The notes under the pieces are model-generated. The model was not told the DNA's origin. It was given only the letters and a program-made list of their open reading frames with translations, and did no database searches. DNA of 64,000 bases from Pyrocephalus nanus (lineage: Eukaryota > Chordata > Aves > Passeriformes > Tyrannidae), in contig CM076270.1 in the NCBI GenBank assembly GCA_038380795.1, positions 23,886,001 through 23,950,000 on the forward strand, read 5' to 3'. How positions within the stretch are numbered: position 1 is the stretch's first letter; the number at the start of each line of letters is the position of its first letter. Position numbers and translations under genes: made by a program. Of the stretch, positions 14,641-61,010 are shown one piece after another.

Positions 14641-14940
14641 TTAGCATCCGAGTGGTTACACCAACCGCTCACTGCCTGTCTAATTAAAGTCTCTCCATCA
14701 ACTGGTAATTCTGTAATAATTCACAGCTGTTTTTCCTCTCCCTGTTAAATCTATTGTTCCCTGGCTGAAAAGGCTGCAAGACCTTAGAAACTATAGATAG
14801 CTATCGATTTGTTTGCATTTAAAATTCAGTATGTGGCTGCTAAGGCCTGTTACAGCATCACAGAGGAAGATAAATGTCAGTGCATAATCTGCTAGGAAAT
14901 TTCACAGAGGAGTTGATTAAAAGTCTATGAGTAATCATTG
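14641..14940. other. Presumed PAQR9 3' flank or 3' UTR with AT-rich motifs
   Basis: Non-coding sequence between the PAQR9 stop codon and its candidate poly-A signal. It includes taattaaa at about 14691, ATCGAT at 14803-14808 and TGTTTGC at 14810-14816, which look like homeodomain, CUT and forkhead sites. Whether it is conserved cannot be judged here. Confidence 0.35.
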
Positions 14941-14954
14941 CACAAATGTCTTCG

Positions 14955-15032
14955 GGTGTATACATATATATACACATATATGTAGCTAAGAAATACATAG
15001 CTAGATATATAAATATATATGTATATACAGAG
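14955..15032. repeat. AT-rich TA/CA microsatellite-like tract
   Basis: An imperfect run of alternating TA and CA dinucleotides (tacatatatatacacatata and similar) continues to about 15030. It lies in the presumed 3' UTR or flank of PAQR9 and is likely length-variable. Confidence 0.8.
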
Positions 15033-15385
15033 CTAGTTTAAACCTAATCCTTACGAAATTAGTAAGTGGCATTCACCGTTCATGCATTCTTCCTAGTAGT
15101 AGAGCTAAATTATTTCAGCTTATACTCTAAGCAGCAACATACCAGTAAGCATTTGCTCGCTCCCCCTGGTAACCTAGTAGTGTAAAGAGCACGAGCAGTT
15201 CCGCCACGGGCATTTTCTCCAGCAACCCTCCGTGAAAGGGCCCCGGCTCTTGCACAGGTGTGATTCCCCAGCTTTCCCAGCTTCTCCGGGACGCGGCGGG
15301 GCCGCTCCGAGCATCGCGGGTCGGAAGCTCGACAGCCCGAGGGTCACTGGTGCGGTGGTGGCTGTCCCGAGGGTTGCTGGCCCGG

Positions 15386-16609
15386 CTAGTCCTGCTTGCA
15401 GAGATCCGCGACGTTGAGGAACCTCCTGACGACCACGGCGAGGCAGACGGTCAGCAGCAGCATGTACCCCACCGTGCCCAGGTAGGTGGGGGCGGCCGGG
15501 GGCGCCTTGAGGAACTCGGCCAGCCCGTCCTCCACGTAGTGCACCTGGTCGTAGATGCTGAGGAAGGTGAAGATGTGGAAGAGCTGGTGGCTGTGCCCCA
15601 CGATGTCGAAGAGCCCCGGCTGGATGCGCTCGGGGATCTTGCTGACGTTGAAGAAGGCGGCCACCAGCAGCCAGAAGTAGCGCCGGTAGAAGTAGACGAA
15701 GAGCGTGGGGTTGCGGGCGCGGAGGTCGAAGAGGAGGCTCTCGAGCATGATGGGGCAGGCCATGCTGAGCGGCATGGCGAACACGAAGGTGCGCACGGCG
15801 AAGGGGTAGGCGCAGCAGGCGGCCCGGCTGCGGCAGCAGGCGGCCGTGCAGCCCACGGCCAGCGCCAGCGCCACGGGCAGCACCAGCACGCGGTAGGCCG
15901 CGATGGGCAGGCTGCAGTCCAGCTGCCAGCCCAGCCGCTGCTGCACGTAGCGGCTCATGGCACCGGCGTCCAGCAGGCTCAGCCCCGGCAGCAGGTAGTA
16001 GGAGTAGGCCACGGTGCTGGCGAAGCCGTAGTAGCTGATGGAGGCGTAGTCCAGGTAGAAGAAGGTGGCGCGGAGGCGCGGGGAGAGGCAGCTGAAGAGG
16101 TGGGCCGTGCAGCTCATGGCGAAGGTGAGCAGCACCCCCGAGGCGTAGCACCAGAGGGGCAGCAGGGCCGGGTGGTGGAAGGGCACGTCCCCGGCGCCCC
16201 GCAGCAGCAGCAGCCGCCCGAAGCGGCTGAGGAAGAGCAGCAGCGGGATGAAGTGGGTCCAGAAGTTGAGGGTCTCGTTGGTGGGCTGCAGCACCGAGGC
16301 CAGGCACTCCTGCGCCGAGCAGTGCAGCCGCCGGTAGCCCGAGAGGATGAAGCACTCCACGAAGTCCTCGGGCACCTCGTCCCACCGCAGCAGGGCGGCG
16401 GGACGGGGCGGCGGCGCCGCCTCCTCCTTGTCCCCCTCGTCCGCCGGCATGGTGCTGCTGCTGCCGGTGCTGCCCCGGCCGGCCCCGGGCCCGCCGCCTC
16501 GCCGCCGCCCGGGCGAGGCAGAGCCGCTGTGCCCGCAGCCGCCGGCGGCCGATCCGCGGTGTCTGTGCGCCTCTCCGCCCCCGCCGCCGCCCCCGGCAGC
16601 ATCACTCAT
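15386..16609 (-). CDS. PAQR9: PAQR9, progestin and adipoQ receptor family member 9 (intronless)
   Basis: Predicted seven-pass membrane protein of the PAQR family, 407 residues from the start at 16609. Past the N-terminus it closely matches vertebrate PAQR9: LLRWDEVP at 73-80, TNETLNFWTHF at 110-120, YLDYASISYYGF at 185-196 and GHSHQLFHIF at 338-347. The family metal-site residues are present: S166/H170 in SCTAH, D187, and H341/H345 (the HxxxH of the last core helix). Hydrophobic segments cover most of 115-400. The gene is a single exon, as in mammals, and very GC-rich. Start choice is uncertain. ATG 16609 (G at -3) adds a Gly/Ser-rich 53-residue leader including seven consecutive Gly. ATG 16450 (ACC before it) gives 354 residues; human is about 377. 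The frame stays open further upstream to 17146, but that part is low-complexity promoter sequence. Mammalian PAQR9 is reported mainly in liver and as a membrane progestin receptor type. Confidence 0.95.
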   Translation of the reverse strand: MSDAAGGGGGGGEAHRHRGSAAGGCGHSGSASPGRRRGGGPGAGRGSTGSSSTMPADEGDKEEAAPPPRPAALLRWDEVPEDFVECFILSGYRRLHCSAQECLASVLQPTNETLNFWTHFIPLLLFLSRFGRLLLLRGAGDVPFHHPALLPLWCYASGVLLTFAMSCTAHLFSCLSPRLRATFFYLDYASISYYGFASTVAYSYYLLPGLSLLDAGAMSRYVQQRLGWQLDCSLPIAAYRVLVLPVALALAVGCTAACCRSRAACCAYPFAVRTFVFAMPLSMACPIMLESLLFDLRARNPTLFVYFYRRYFWLLVAAFFNVSKIPERIQPGLFDIVGHSHQLFHIFTFLSIYDQVHYVEDGLAEFLKAPPAAPTYLGTVGYMLLLTVCLAVVVRRFLNVADLCKQD

Positions 16610-16880
16610 TGCGGCACGGGCAGTGGCGGCACCGCCGCGGCTCCTCCCGCCCCGCCGCCCGGCATCGCGGTAACTGCAAACCCGCGGCGCATCCAGCGCT
16701 CCGAGCAGCGGGAGGAGACGCCCCCGCCGCCCCGGGTAGGGTTTCCCGAGGAGGGAGGCGCTGGACACCCGAGCCTCCGTTAATGATTGATGCGGCCGCG
16801 GCGGGGGGGGCCGGCCCGGCAGAGCCCCCGCAGCGGGATGTGCGGCCGAGCGGGACCCTCGGGGCCCCGCTCCGGGGATG

Positions 16881-16914
<34 letters not shown>

Positions 16915-17270
16915 GGGCTGGCAGCGGCCCCGCAGCGCTCGGCACGGTCCTGCCCGCCCGGGCGCTCACAAAGGGGGCTCCGAGATGCCCGGCCGGCCCC
17001 GAGCGCGGCTGCGCCCGCGCAGGCAGAGGGAGCCCCGGGCAAGGGGAGGTGACCGGCGGGGCTGCGGGAATGTCCCGCACGGGGGACAGCTGGGTGGCTG
17101 GCTGTCTGTCGCGTGTGCTTCGGTGAGAGCTGGGGACATTTCTCACGCTCTGAACGCGTTATTTCAGGCTGAGCGTTCCCGGCCGGGCTGCGCTGGGACA
17201 CACACGGCACCCACCTTATCTCCAGCCGGGACAGCCGGGACCGGGCTGGCAGGAGCTGCTCTGGGCTGAC
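15400..17270. promoter_or_regulatory. CpG island covering PAQR9 and its promoter
   Basis: The whole PAQR9 coding exon and about 650 bases upstream are dense in CpG and strongly GC-rich, ending sharply near 17270. No TATA box is evident. The transcription start should lie between about 16620 and 17200 on the minus strand. The high GC also explains long spurious open frames on both strands. Confidence 0.8.
16881..16913. repeat. GGGACA hexanucleotide tandem repeat
   Basis: Five perfect GGGACA units plus a partial one, preceded by a degenerate gggatg unit. The repeat sits in the PAQR9 CpG-island promoter about 270 bases upstream of the start codon and is a likely length polymorphism. Confidence 0.95.
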
Positions 17271-17274
17271 CACC

Positions 17275-17403
17275 GGACAAATCTACATTTATTGTCGTTG
17301 CAGTTATGCAAGCGGCACAGTTACATAATCAGAACATAAAAATACAGGGGGAAGCGCTGCCCGGGTGTTACTGTACCTTAGCACGGCCGAAGGAAGCGGG
17401 AGG
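17275..17403. repeat. Upstream duplicated element, copy A
   Basis: First of two direct copies of a roughly 130-base element; the other starts at 18128. The copies differ at about a dozen positions. Weaker similarity extends left to about 17186. Copy A lies at the edge of the PAQR9 CpG island, about 670 bases upstream of its start codon. It contains TTATGCAA (17304-17311), a C/EBP-like site, and GTTACATAAT (17320-17329), which fits the PAR-bZIP/NFIL3 consensus RTTAYRTAAY. Similarity to copy B is seen directly; regulatory function is inference. Confidence 0.9.
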
Positions 17404-18127
17404 CGGTGGGCAAAGGTAAGTCACTAATGCAGGCACAGGTAGGAACCAGAGTAAGGCAATTGCTCTCCGCTGCTTCAACAGGTTTCCTTTTTTATTTGCC
17501 TTCAGTCTTAAACGTGATAACTCTAGGCTTCCAAAAGTATGTACTATATGGTTATATTCAGAGATATATATTTGGTCACATGGTATAAACTGAGGTCCAG
17601 TGTAATTAGGACATTCTGCCCAACGATTTTTACAAAAATCTTCTATTTGATAGCGAGTCATGACAATGTGAAAAATCTCCTGAACAAGGAGGCAATCAGA
17701 ATTACCTTTCTTTTAAAGTTATCACAAAAGAAGTTGTAAAGGTATGTTGCCGAAAGTGATTTTCAATGCATTTTTCACTGAAGTAAAAATACTGATTTTA
17801 TGGACCTGTCAAAAGTAGGGCAGACTGGTGACACTGTTTGTAATCTTAAAAAAAGTACACAGGAGACTTGCTGGGAAAATAAACAACTGAACAGTGCTGA
17901 AAAGCCAATGTGAGGAGCAAAACATGAAATAGGCATTTTTGAGATAACAGGATCCAACGTCCTTGTGTTTTATAGGGGCTCCCTGGTGCAGGGACAGCTG
18001 ACTGGACACTGCTCAGGCTGTGTCCCACTGGTACACGTGGCACCTACATTATCTCCACATTCCAAGGGGGGTGGCTGGCAGGGAGACCCGGGACCGGGCT
18101 GACAGGAGCTGCCCCGAGTTGATCCTT
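17404..18127. other. Spacer between the two duplicated elements
   Basis: AT-richer sequence without a supported gene. The last 110 bases or so (from about 18016) align loosely with 17186-17274, showing that the duplication originally included more than the well-conserved core. Confidence 0.6.
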
Positions 18128-18256
18128 GGACAAATCCTACATTTATTGTCGTTGCAGTTATGCAAGCAGCACAGTTACATAATCAGAACATTGAAATACA
18201 GGGGGAAGCGCTGCCCGGGTGTTTCTGCACCTTGACACGGCCCAAGGGAGCAGGAG
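18128..18256. repeat. Upstream duplicated element, copy B
   Basis: Second direct copy of the element at 17275-17403, offset by 853 bases. Both motif pairs are kept: TTATGCAA at 18158-18165 and GTTACATAAT at 18174-18183. The longest identical stretches surround these motifs, while the flanks have drifted. It lies about 1.5 kb upstream of PAQR9. Confidence 0.9.
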
Positions 18257-18900
18257 GGGGGGGATGATCCTGCCTGGAGTGAGCCTCAGGAACAAGCAGG
18301 GCCCCACTGCCTTTGCAGGGTGTGATTTAGGGAGAGGAAAGGATTAACACAAACTGCTCAGCCTCTGCTAAAGGTCAGGCTTCTCACGGGGCTGCTCAGC
18401 TCTAGAGAGGCCACCCTGGAGAAGAGACGAGGCAGATGCTGGGCTGTTTGCTCACTTGGTGGGGAGGAGCTGTTAGCTGGAGAACTCCCCTTCCTCTGCC
18501 CTGCTCCCACCACATCAGCTCCCAGAAAGGCTCTGGTGGCCCTTCCTCATAATCCCCAAGTGACACTTTCATTTATGGTGGGCAGTGCCACCACAGGCCC
18601 TACAGGAGGGCCAAAGGACTGTGATCTTCAGCCTCCCTCATCGAGGTTAGATAAGAGCTGGTTGACTGAGAGCAATCTGGTTTTAGACCTGTGCTAAAGG
18701 GCCTGTTGGAAAGCCACCAGCAGCTGTTGCAACAGATGGTGTCCAAAGAACCCCAGCATCCACTGCTGATTGGGAACTGCTGGCCTAGCAGTGGCAGCAG
18801 GGCTTGCTCAACACCCTCCGGCTTTCCTGCAGCCTCCAGACTCTCAGGGCTGTGGGAGGCACTCGGCCCTTCTGCCCCGGGGAGTGCTGGCACGGGGATC

Positions 18901-18957
18901 CCCACCCTCCTGGGGCACACACCCAGGCACCCACCCTCCTGGGGCACACACCCAGGC
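18901..18957. repeat. 29-base tandem duplication
   Basis: Two adjacent near-identical copies beginning cccaccctcctggggcac, the second starting at 18930. A short local duplication with no known function. Confidence 0.9.
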
Positions 18958-19230
18958 TTTCTGGGGTTGGGGGAGGCAGCCCAGGCTGGCAGGAGCAGGT
19001 GGGGTTTGCTTGCCCTTCAAGTTCTGGTGGCCACTGGACTGTCTGGGTGTTGGTGGAGGTACACACTAATGCTGCAGACAAGATAAAGGTCTGGACATTT
19101 ATCTCCACTTCTGATGTCTTCCTGGAATATTTTGTCTTAAAATGTTTAGGGGATGGGGACTTTCTGCAGAGCTGAGAATCACTTGAGAGACTTGTAGATA
19201 CCAGATCATACAGGCCCACCGTAGTTTTCT

Positions 19231-19296
19231 TAGAGTCATGGACTGTCCTGAGTTGGAAGGGAACCACAAGGGTCATCTAGTCCAGCTCCTGGGCTT
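19231..19296 (-). mobile_element. CR1 LINE 3'-end fragment
   Basis: The stretch agtcatggactgtcctgagt followed by tggaagggaaccacaagg and gtcatctagtccagctcctg matches the typical CR1 3' terminus read in reverse complement. Only about 65 bases remain, so it is a heavily 5'-truncated or eroded copy. The element's sense direction is the minus strand. Confidence 0.75.
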
Positions 19297-22200
19297 TGCT
19301 CTGTCGCTGGTGTGTTTACCTGTTAATTATCTTACAATAAACACAAGCTGTGCACAATAAATACACATTTTCTCTGCCTCTGTGTGGGGATCCAGCCTTG
19401 GCTTGCCCCAAGTGCTGATGTCAAACGTGCAGAACCTGGGTCTTCCTGTCTGGCCAGAAAGTGCCAGGGAGATCTCAGAGCTTCTAAAGATCCCAGTTCA
19501 CACCTCTGCCCACTGACAGCAATGCAGCTTTACCAGTCACACTCATGGAACTCCTTCCTAGTGACCTGAGCCTTTTGCTTGTTTGCAAGGCAGATTCCTC
19601 ACGGGCAGAGTGATCTCTGAACAGACTGGGTGTTCATACAGACAACTGCACCCATCTCACACTGAGCTAAGGATTCTGTTCCAGGCCAGCTGTGGGACAC
19701 TGCACAGGCAACCTTACAATTTAAGGCACTTACAACCTCAAAATAGCCTCTTATTCATATGTAGCCCATCAGGGTTAGTATTACATGACTATTATGTGGT
19801 AAGCCAGGGACAATCAGGACATCTGGAGGTCACAGAGAGGAGTCCACGTAATGGAGGGCATGAAGAGGCCTCTGCATTTCCCTGACCAGAGTTTATATTT
19901 AGAAGGGCACGGTCAGCATTTACCAGGGTTTCTCCTAGCATGGGGAGAGTTTTCTGCAGGCTTTCTCTCCAAATAACCTTTGAGAAGACTCTTCAAACAC
20001 TGATGAAGGCACTGCCTAATGAGGTAAGCAATGAAAGGTAATTTTAATCAGTGCTGGCTAAAGACTCAAAGAACAAAAGATGTGTTAAAATACCCAATGT
20101 GAATTTGTTTCTGTGTTACACCTTTGTTTTATTAATTGTTGAAGTCCTTTCACAAGGTGCCATTCTGTCTGAAATATCAAAAACCCTAAAAAAATATTCT
20201 AAATTACTTCAACCCTCTCCAGTGAAGTTATGCCTTTTGGTTAGGAAATTAAAAAAAAAAACCAACTAAATTCATGTTTTGCTCTGTAACATACTCAGCC
20301 CCCTAGGGAAAAGGCTGTACGTAGCCCTCCTATTATCCATAGCTTTTCTGAGTAAACAAATAAACTAACTCCCAGGAATCCAGCAAGTCCTAATGTGAAC
20401 AAGCAGTGGGGGTGTTTGAATATAAACCTTTAGCCCAATCCAAGCCAGTCCCACTGTCAAACAACAGCTTTAAGAGCTTTTGCTTTCCACAATCCTCTAC
20501 CATACAACCATGGCCCTCTCTTTTTGCTTTCTACACCTTCACCTCCAAGACAGATGGCCATGATTTCTTTCTCAGTAAAAACATTTCTCCTTCTTCGCTG
20601 GAAGCTCTTTAGTAAATCTGATTCTTGCATGGACCCCCCTGACCAAGAGTGAGGGCAGAGTTTGGCTCCCTTTGAACAGAGCAGCTCCTAAAGGAGGAGA
20701 AGCTTTAGCCTTATCTAACTTGGCTTCCCGTGCCTCAGGGTTGCAGATTCTCTGGGAACAACTGAGATACACAGACACACAGAAACGCTCCTTTTGTTCT
20801 GGGGGATTTTTTTAATCCTTTTTATCTCGAGTGTGTATCAATTTGTTGAAAATAATGTCTTGATGGGTAACTTTCTGCTGCAGTGATTGTAATAGTTTGT
20901 AATAACTGAGTGGACACAGTGCTTTGACCTAATACTGAAGAGATTAACTTGCATTTACAGATTCTACTCCCCTATCTTTTAAAGACCGGATAAACAGGAA
21001 TCCTTGCATCATTTTCTCCTTCTTGAGTAACTAATTAGGGACAATTACACTTTAGAAACCTAATTCCTTAATGGATGAAGAAAAATGAAAGTGATACTTG
21101 TATTTTGAAGCGTCATTTGGAGGGGAGAAAAGCTGGATATGATAAAAGGGAGTAACAGGAACCAACACCATCACGGCTGCACAGGAATGTTCATTCACCA
21201 GAAGTTTCTTATTTTCTGCCCTCTTTACCTTCAAGTTGAATATCTTCAGGTTTGTGCTCTTTTATGCTTTAAAAACCAGCAATAAAACCCATCTGGAAAA
21301 AAATCTGAAAAAAACCCCTCTGAACACAGCAAACTGGGAAAAAATACTTCCCATTTTAAGAAAATTCCTCTGAAGGCATGGTTGTATGTATGTATGGTTG
21401 TTGCCTTTTTAAACTTCTTGTTTTTGAAAGATTAGAACTCCTGTTTTTCTGGACAGCAGCAAATCTGAAGGTAAGCACTGCAGTGAGATGAGTTTCCCTG
21501 TGATGAAGGACAGCATGGTGCTGGATGCACATTCCACGTGTTTTCCGTGGGCAAAATCCACCCTGTCCCAGGTCCCAGTCGCTCACGGTAAGAGCAAAGT
21601 ACAGCTTGTCCTTTGCCAGGGCTGCAGGATTGAGCCCTCACTTCCAAAGGGAACGGTGAGGAAATTGTTTTGTCGGTAGGTGCTGAGTGGGAGTGTTTCC
21701 CAGAGCACAAATTGCTACTCCCTGTTGGTAACCTGAGAGGAGGGACTGGCAGTGTGGACAGAGGAATGACAGGCATGGCACTCATCTCCAACTCCCAGTG
21801 TTTGAAACAGCTGATGAAGCTGATGAAGGTGCACATCTGGATTTTGGCCACATTGGCCAGTTCTGTCTGACAGGAAGCTGCAGGCAGACCTTTGCAATGA
21901 AGCTTTCATCTGATACTTGCACTGATGCCTGGAAAAGGCACTGCAGACTATCGGCCTTTCCCAGCCAGACAGTGCCAGTCAGGTGTTGCTCCTGTGCCTG
22001 GTTTGTGTGAATCCCAGGCAGAGAGAGATCCCAGGTTCCCTGGGTGTCCTGGGAGGGAAAGCAGGAGTGGAGCAGCTCTCCCAGCTGAGGGAGGGCAGAG
22101 CAGCAGTAACCCTGAGATGGCCTCAGCCCAGCAGAGCGAGCAGTGGCAGCGAGTCCAGGCTGCTGGGCACCTCAAACTTTGCCAGACACACCCTCTGGCT

Positions 22201-23893
22201 CCTGTTTGTTATTCCAGTGGTTCCTGCTAAAGCATCTCCCTTCAGCCCCAGCTTTCTGGGCTCCAGCTGCACGTGCTGCCCTTCTCACCTCTGTGCTGTG
22301 CTCCCAGAGCTTCCCAGCAGCGACACACACGATCCACGGGGGAGCTGGCAGAATTCCTGCAGAATTCCTGGCTAGTGGCCTTCAGTGCCAGGGGTGGGAG
22401 GAGGGGAGGGTGGAAAAAGGGAAGCAGCTTGCAGACTGCTGCCTGAGCCATGGGAACACACACACATTCCAGGGATGCACTCCTGAGAGCGTGACCCAGC
22501 AGGAGTTCCAAACCTGTACCCCCTTGGCTCCAGGGGAGGGAGCTTCCAAAGCACTGCAAATCCTTCCTCTGCTCTGCCCTGCAAATCCTTCCTCTGCCCT
22601 GCCCTCAGCCACCTTTGGGAAAGGATTGCAGCAGTTGTGCCCTGCCCTGGCCTGGGATGAGAGCAACAGAGAGCTTTTGTATGAAAGTGGGGAGAAAAGC
22701 AGCCAGAAAGACAAGGGTAATGCACATCAGCATGTGGTTTACTTAATGTAGCTTGGTGTTAATAATTTATGATAATTCACGATTTCCCCTAGTACACTGC
22801 CCTAATGATATCTGTCACTGTAACAAGTTAATAAGCAATTCCCAGGTCTGCAGGCAACCAGACCTACTGCATTATAGTGAAAAATGTTTACAATTTACTT
22901 TTAAATATTATTATTAAACTGCCCTTTCCAGCTCCATTTCTCCACGGATTTCTGCCTCTTGCTGCTTCCTTCCCTTCCCTCTCTCCTTCCTCCCCTTCCT
23001 GTCCCATTCAGCCCAAGACAGTGACATGTGTTCTCATTCACTATCTGTGCTATTGCAGTGTTATAAATAGTGCAGATTCAGGACAGTTCATTCTGAAAAA
23101 TTATCTTTAGAGATGACCTTTGAAACTCCAACTGTATCTTTCCCGTTTTTCACAGCATGCTTTGGATCCTGATGCTCTTAATTTGGTGTAGTTTATTAAT
23201 TACAAGAGAGCACAGAATCTGAGCAGTAAGCAGAGGATTTAAACAATGAAGTGGATAATTAAAAAGGATTAATGAGGTGGATTAAATAAAGGGATTGAGG
23301 CCAAATGGAGCACAAATTTTTGCAAACATTAGTGGCCCCAAAACTCTCGCATCCAAGGGCACGTTCCTCTATCCAGCTAGATGTTTGGGTTTTATCCACA
23401 AATGTCAGTCATTCTTTCACGCCAGGTTTATGAGTGCAGTCCCAGGAGAGCGGAGCAGCATCCCGAGTCCTTTCCTGGCCCTAAATGCCCTTCCTATCCA
23501 GTACAAGTTCTCCAGCTGGTTTGCTTTCAAGTCTTTGCTGCACCTGTTTCCATTACTATGTAAAAAAACCCCAAACCAGAAGCAGGTCACAGATGACACT
23601 TATCCTGTCTTTGCAAGCTGGTGAAACAGTTCTCAAGTAAGCACTGAGAAAGACTGGGGAAGAGAAAGGCTCGACTTGGATTCTGAAGCAGCAAATCTTG
23701 CCTAATCCATCACTAAAGCTCCCTGACCAAAGCCATTCTTCGAGTGGAAGAGCTCCCCTATGGGCAAGCCTGGGCGTCAGAACATTTTCGAAAGACCAGT
23801 GGAACCGTGTGCCCAAGTCCTGCTTATTTCTGCCTCCTTCCTCCCACCTGGGATTTATCCAGGAGGCTCCTGCAGCCATGGGAACAGCACACG

Positions 23894-23961
23894 CTCATCG
23901 TCCCACTGCTGATGTGCCTTACACACCCTCATCGTTCCACTGCTGATGTGCCTTACACACC
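23894..23961. repeat. 34-base tandem duplication
   Basis: Two adjacent 34-base copies starting ctcatcgt, differing at one base. The second starts at 23928. No coding or structural role is apparent. Confidence 0.95.
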
Positions 23962-24165
23962 CGATCCCTCTGGGTGCTGCCGATCCATGGATCCCATGAC
24001 CAGGGAATCCCGCGGGTGGCTCCGCAGAGGGAGGCTCTGGCGGCCGGAGGGGCTGGGGCTCGGAGCACCCGTGACAGTGGGGATGGATTTATTCATTTGC
24101 CGTTTCGGGGGTGCCCTCGGCACCCTCAGCCGGCTGTGGGAGGCGGGCCGGGCCTGCCCCCTGCC

Positions 24166-24243
24166 GGCGCTTCCCGCCCTTCCCACATTCCCGCCCTTCC
24201 CACATTCCCACATTCCCGCCCTTCCTTCCCACATTCCCGCGCT
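24166..24243. repeat. Minisatellite of cattcccgcccttccca type
   Basis: Irregular tandem array of pyrimidine-rich units made of 'cattcccg', 'cccttccc' and 'acattccc' blocks, about 420 bases upstream of the U2SURP start codon. It is strongly strand-asymmetric (C/T on the plus strand). Confidence 0.85.
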
Positions 24244-24666
24244 GCCGGGGGGCACAGGGCAGCGGGTATCGACAGCGGGTGGGTTAAAGCTCTCGCTAAT
24301 TTCTCTGTACCTGCTTGTCCTAAGCCTCACATCAACCCCAGCGTACCCCGCGTTGTGCTGGAATCCCTGGGAGCGCGGGAATGCCAGACCCGCGATAACC
24401 GCGGTGTGAGCTCTGGCTGTGACCTCGTTTACGCGGTGTTCAATAGAGTTACAGCTGAGGCATCGAAGCCAGTAACGGAGGTTTTGCCGTGCCAGCCTTT
24501 TCACTGTTTATCCAGGGGCTTTTCCCCGTCGCCTGTCACCGTTTGTGCCGTTCCAGCCGAGCCCGCGGATCGGCCGCTCGGCGCTCGGCTGCGCGCCCTG
24601 CGCTCGGGGGCTCGGTGTGCTCGGCGCTCGGCTGGCCGGCGCCAGGGCTGGGCTGTGCAGAGCAAG

Positions 24667-59911
<35,245 letters not shown>

Positions 59912-60290
59912 CAATGTTAATATTTTTTATGATGCTGTCACTTACTGGAAATGCGGTTTTGTTTTTGTGCCTGAACAGTCTGTTAAAAAAACAAAAAAGC
60001 ATTCCTGATTTATTTTTTTTTTTGTGAATGCACGTGTATACTCATGAGTATCGGCATCTGTAGACCTGTCATTGTTTTATATTGTACAAATATCCTCATT
60101 GTGACTATTTCCCAAAAGAAACATTTTTGTGTTTAGGAGTTTCACCAGAAATGTGTGTAACTGATCTGCTGGCAGTAGTGATATTTTGTTTTAGAATGTT
60201 GTGACATAGCAGAAATAACTCCAATGTTCCCCCTTTTTGTAGCTTTGACGATATGAATTAGATTTCAAATAAAATCTGAACAGAAAATGA
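59912..60290 (+). other. U2SURP 3' UTR (proximal form)
   Basis: Non-coding sequence after the stop, T-rich, ending near the first canonical poly-A signal. The cleavage point about 15-20 bases after the signal is an estimate. Confidence 0.75.
60268..60273 (+). terminator. U2SURP polyadenylation signal
   Basis: AATAAA about 355 bases after the stop codon, followed within 20-40 bases by a GT-rich stretch (gatgttgtgttgttg) typical of a downstream element. Confidence 0.8.
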
Positions 60291-61004
60291 AGATGTTGTG
60301 TTGTTGCCCCACTGGTGGTACAGCTCTCTGAGATGTTTGTTTGGCAGTGCTGTGTACTTCACACACACTGTGCTGCTTGGATCTTCCAGGTAATGCAGTT
60401 TTGTTCCTGTTTTACTGCTTGGACTATGCAGATGAAAGCACCTTGTGAATCCAGGGGATGGGTTTTCTCTCCTGCTTGTACTCTGAGAGCAGCTGGACAG
60501 TCTGGTACTTACTCTGATAAGCTTTACAAGGAAATCTTTGCTTCCCATGGCTCCATTTTAATTGCAGGGAATATTTATAACCCCAGAGTGATGGTTTTGT
60601 TTGTTTTTCAGACAGGGCCCTGCAGAGCCCCCTCCCATGGGGAGCAGTGACAGGACAGCAACCCCGAGGCTTAGATACAATAATTGCAAACTACGGTACA
60701 CTCTTGTTTTCTAAAGCTGATTTTGACTCCAAAAGGACGGCTTTTACATTCTTTTATCGGATTTATTCCTTTCTTGTGGAAATTCTTCAAAAGTGGAACA
60801 ATCAATTTTTTTTATTACATTATTTATGAATATTTTGAATCAAGAGGCCGTTTAATTTTGTTCCTTTTCACGAGAAAGGCTTTCCCTTCTCCAGACCTGT
60901 TGTGTGTGTTGGGCATTGCTGTGGCTGTGAATTGTTCCACCCTGCTGTCCTGCCATGTGGGTGGCACAGGGGGAGGGTTGGGTGTTTAGGTGGGGGGATA
61001 TTGG

Positions 61005-61010
61005 AATAAA
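61005..61010 (+). terminator. Possible distal polyadenylation signal
   Basis: A second AATAAA about 1.1 kb after the stop codon, preceded by a G-rich stretch. It could end a longer U2SURP 3' UTR; sequence alone does not decide. Confidence 0.35.

Larger units (their letters stand above)
18257..24480. other. Intergenic region between PAQR9 and U2SURP
   Basis: No supported exon or RNA gene. It contains the CR1 fragment and the small tandem duplications listed separately, plus a short one near 22552-22605 (gcaaatccttcctctgc repeated). Both flanking genes point away from this region, so their promoters and any shared enhancers would lie here. Confidence 0.65.

Noticed and set aside
1..15000. Exons of PCOLCE2, the expected mammalian neighbour
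   Set aside because: No CUB-domain or netrin-domain coding sequence found on either strand.
15260..16783. A 507-codon open frame on the plus strand across PAQR9
   Set aside because: It is the antisense shadow of the GC-rich PAQR9 exon, has low-complexity Gly/Ala/Glu/His composition and no resemblance to a known protein.
16610..17146. In-frame extension of PAQR9 to a 586-residue protein
   Set aside because: The added part covers the promoter-side CpG island and the GGGACA repeat (giving a Pro-Val run), lacks family similarity, and is open only because GC-rich sequence has few stops.
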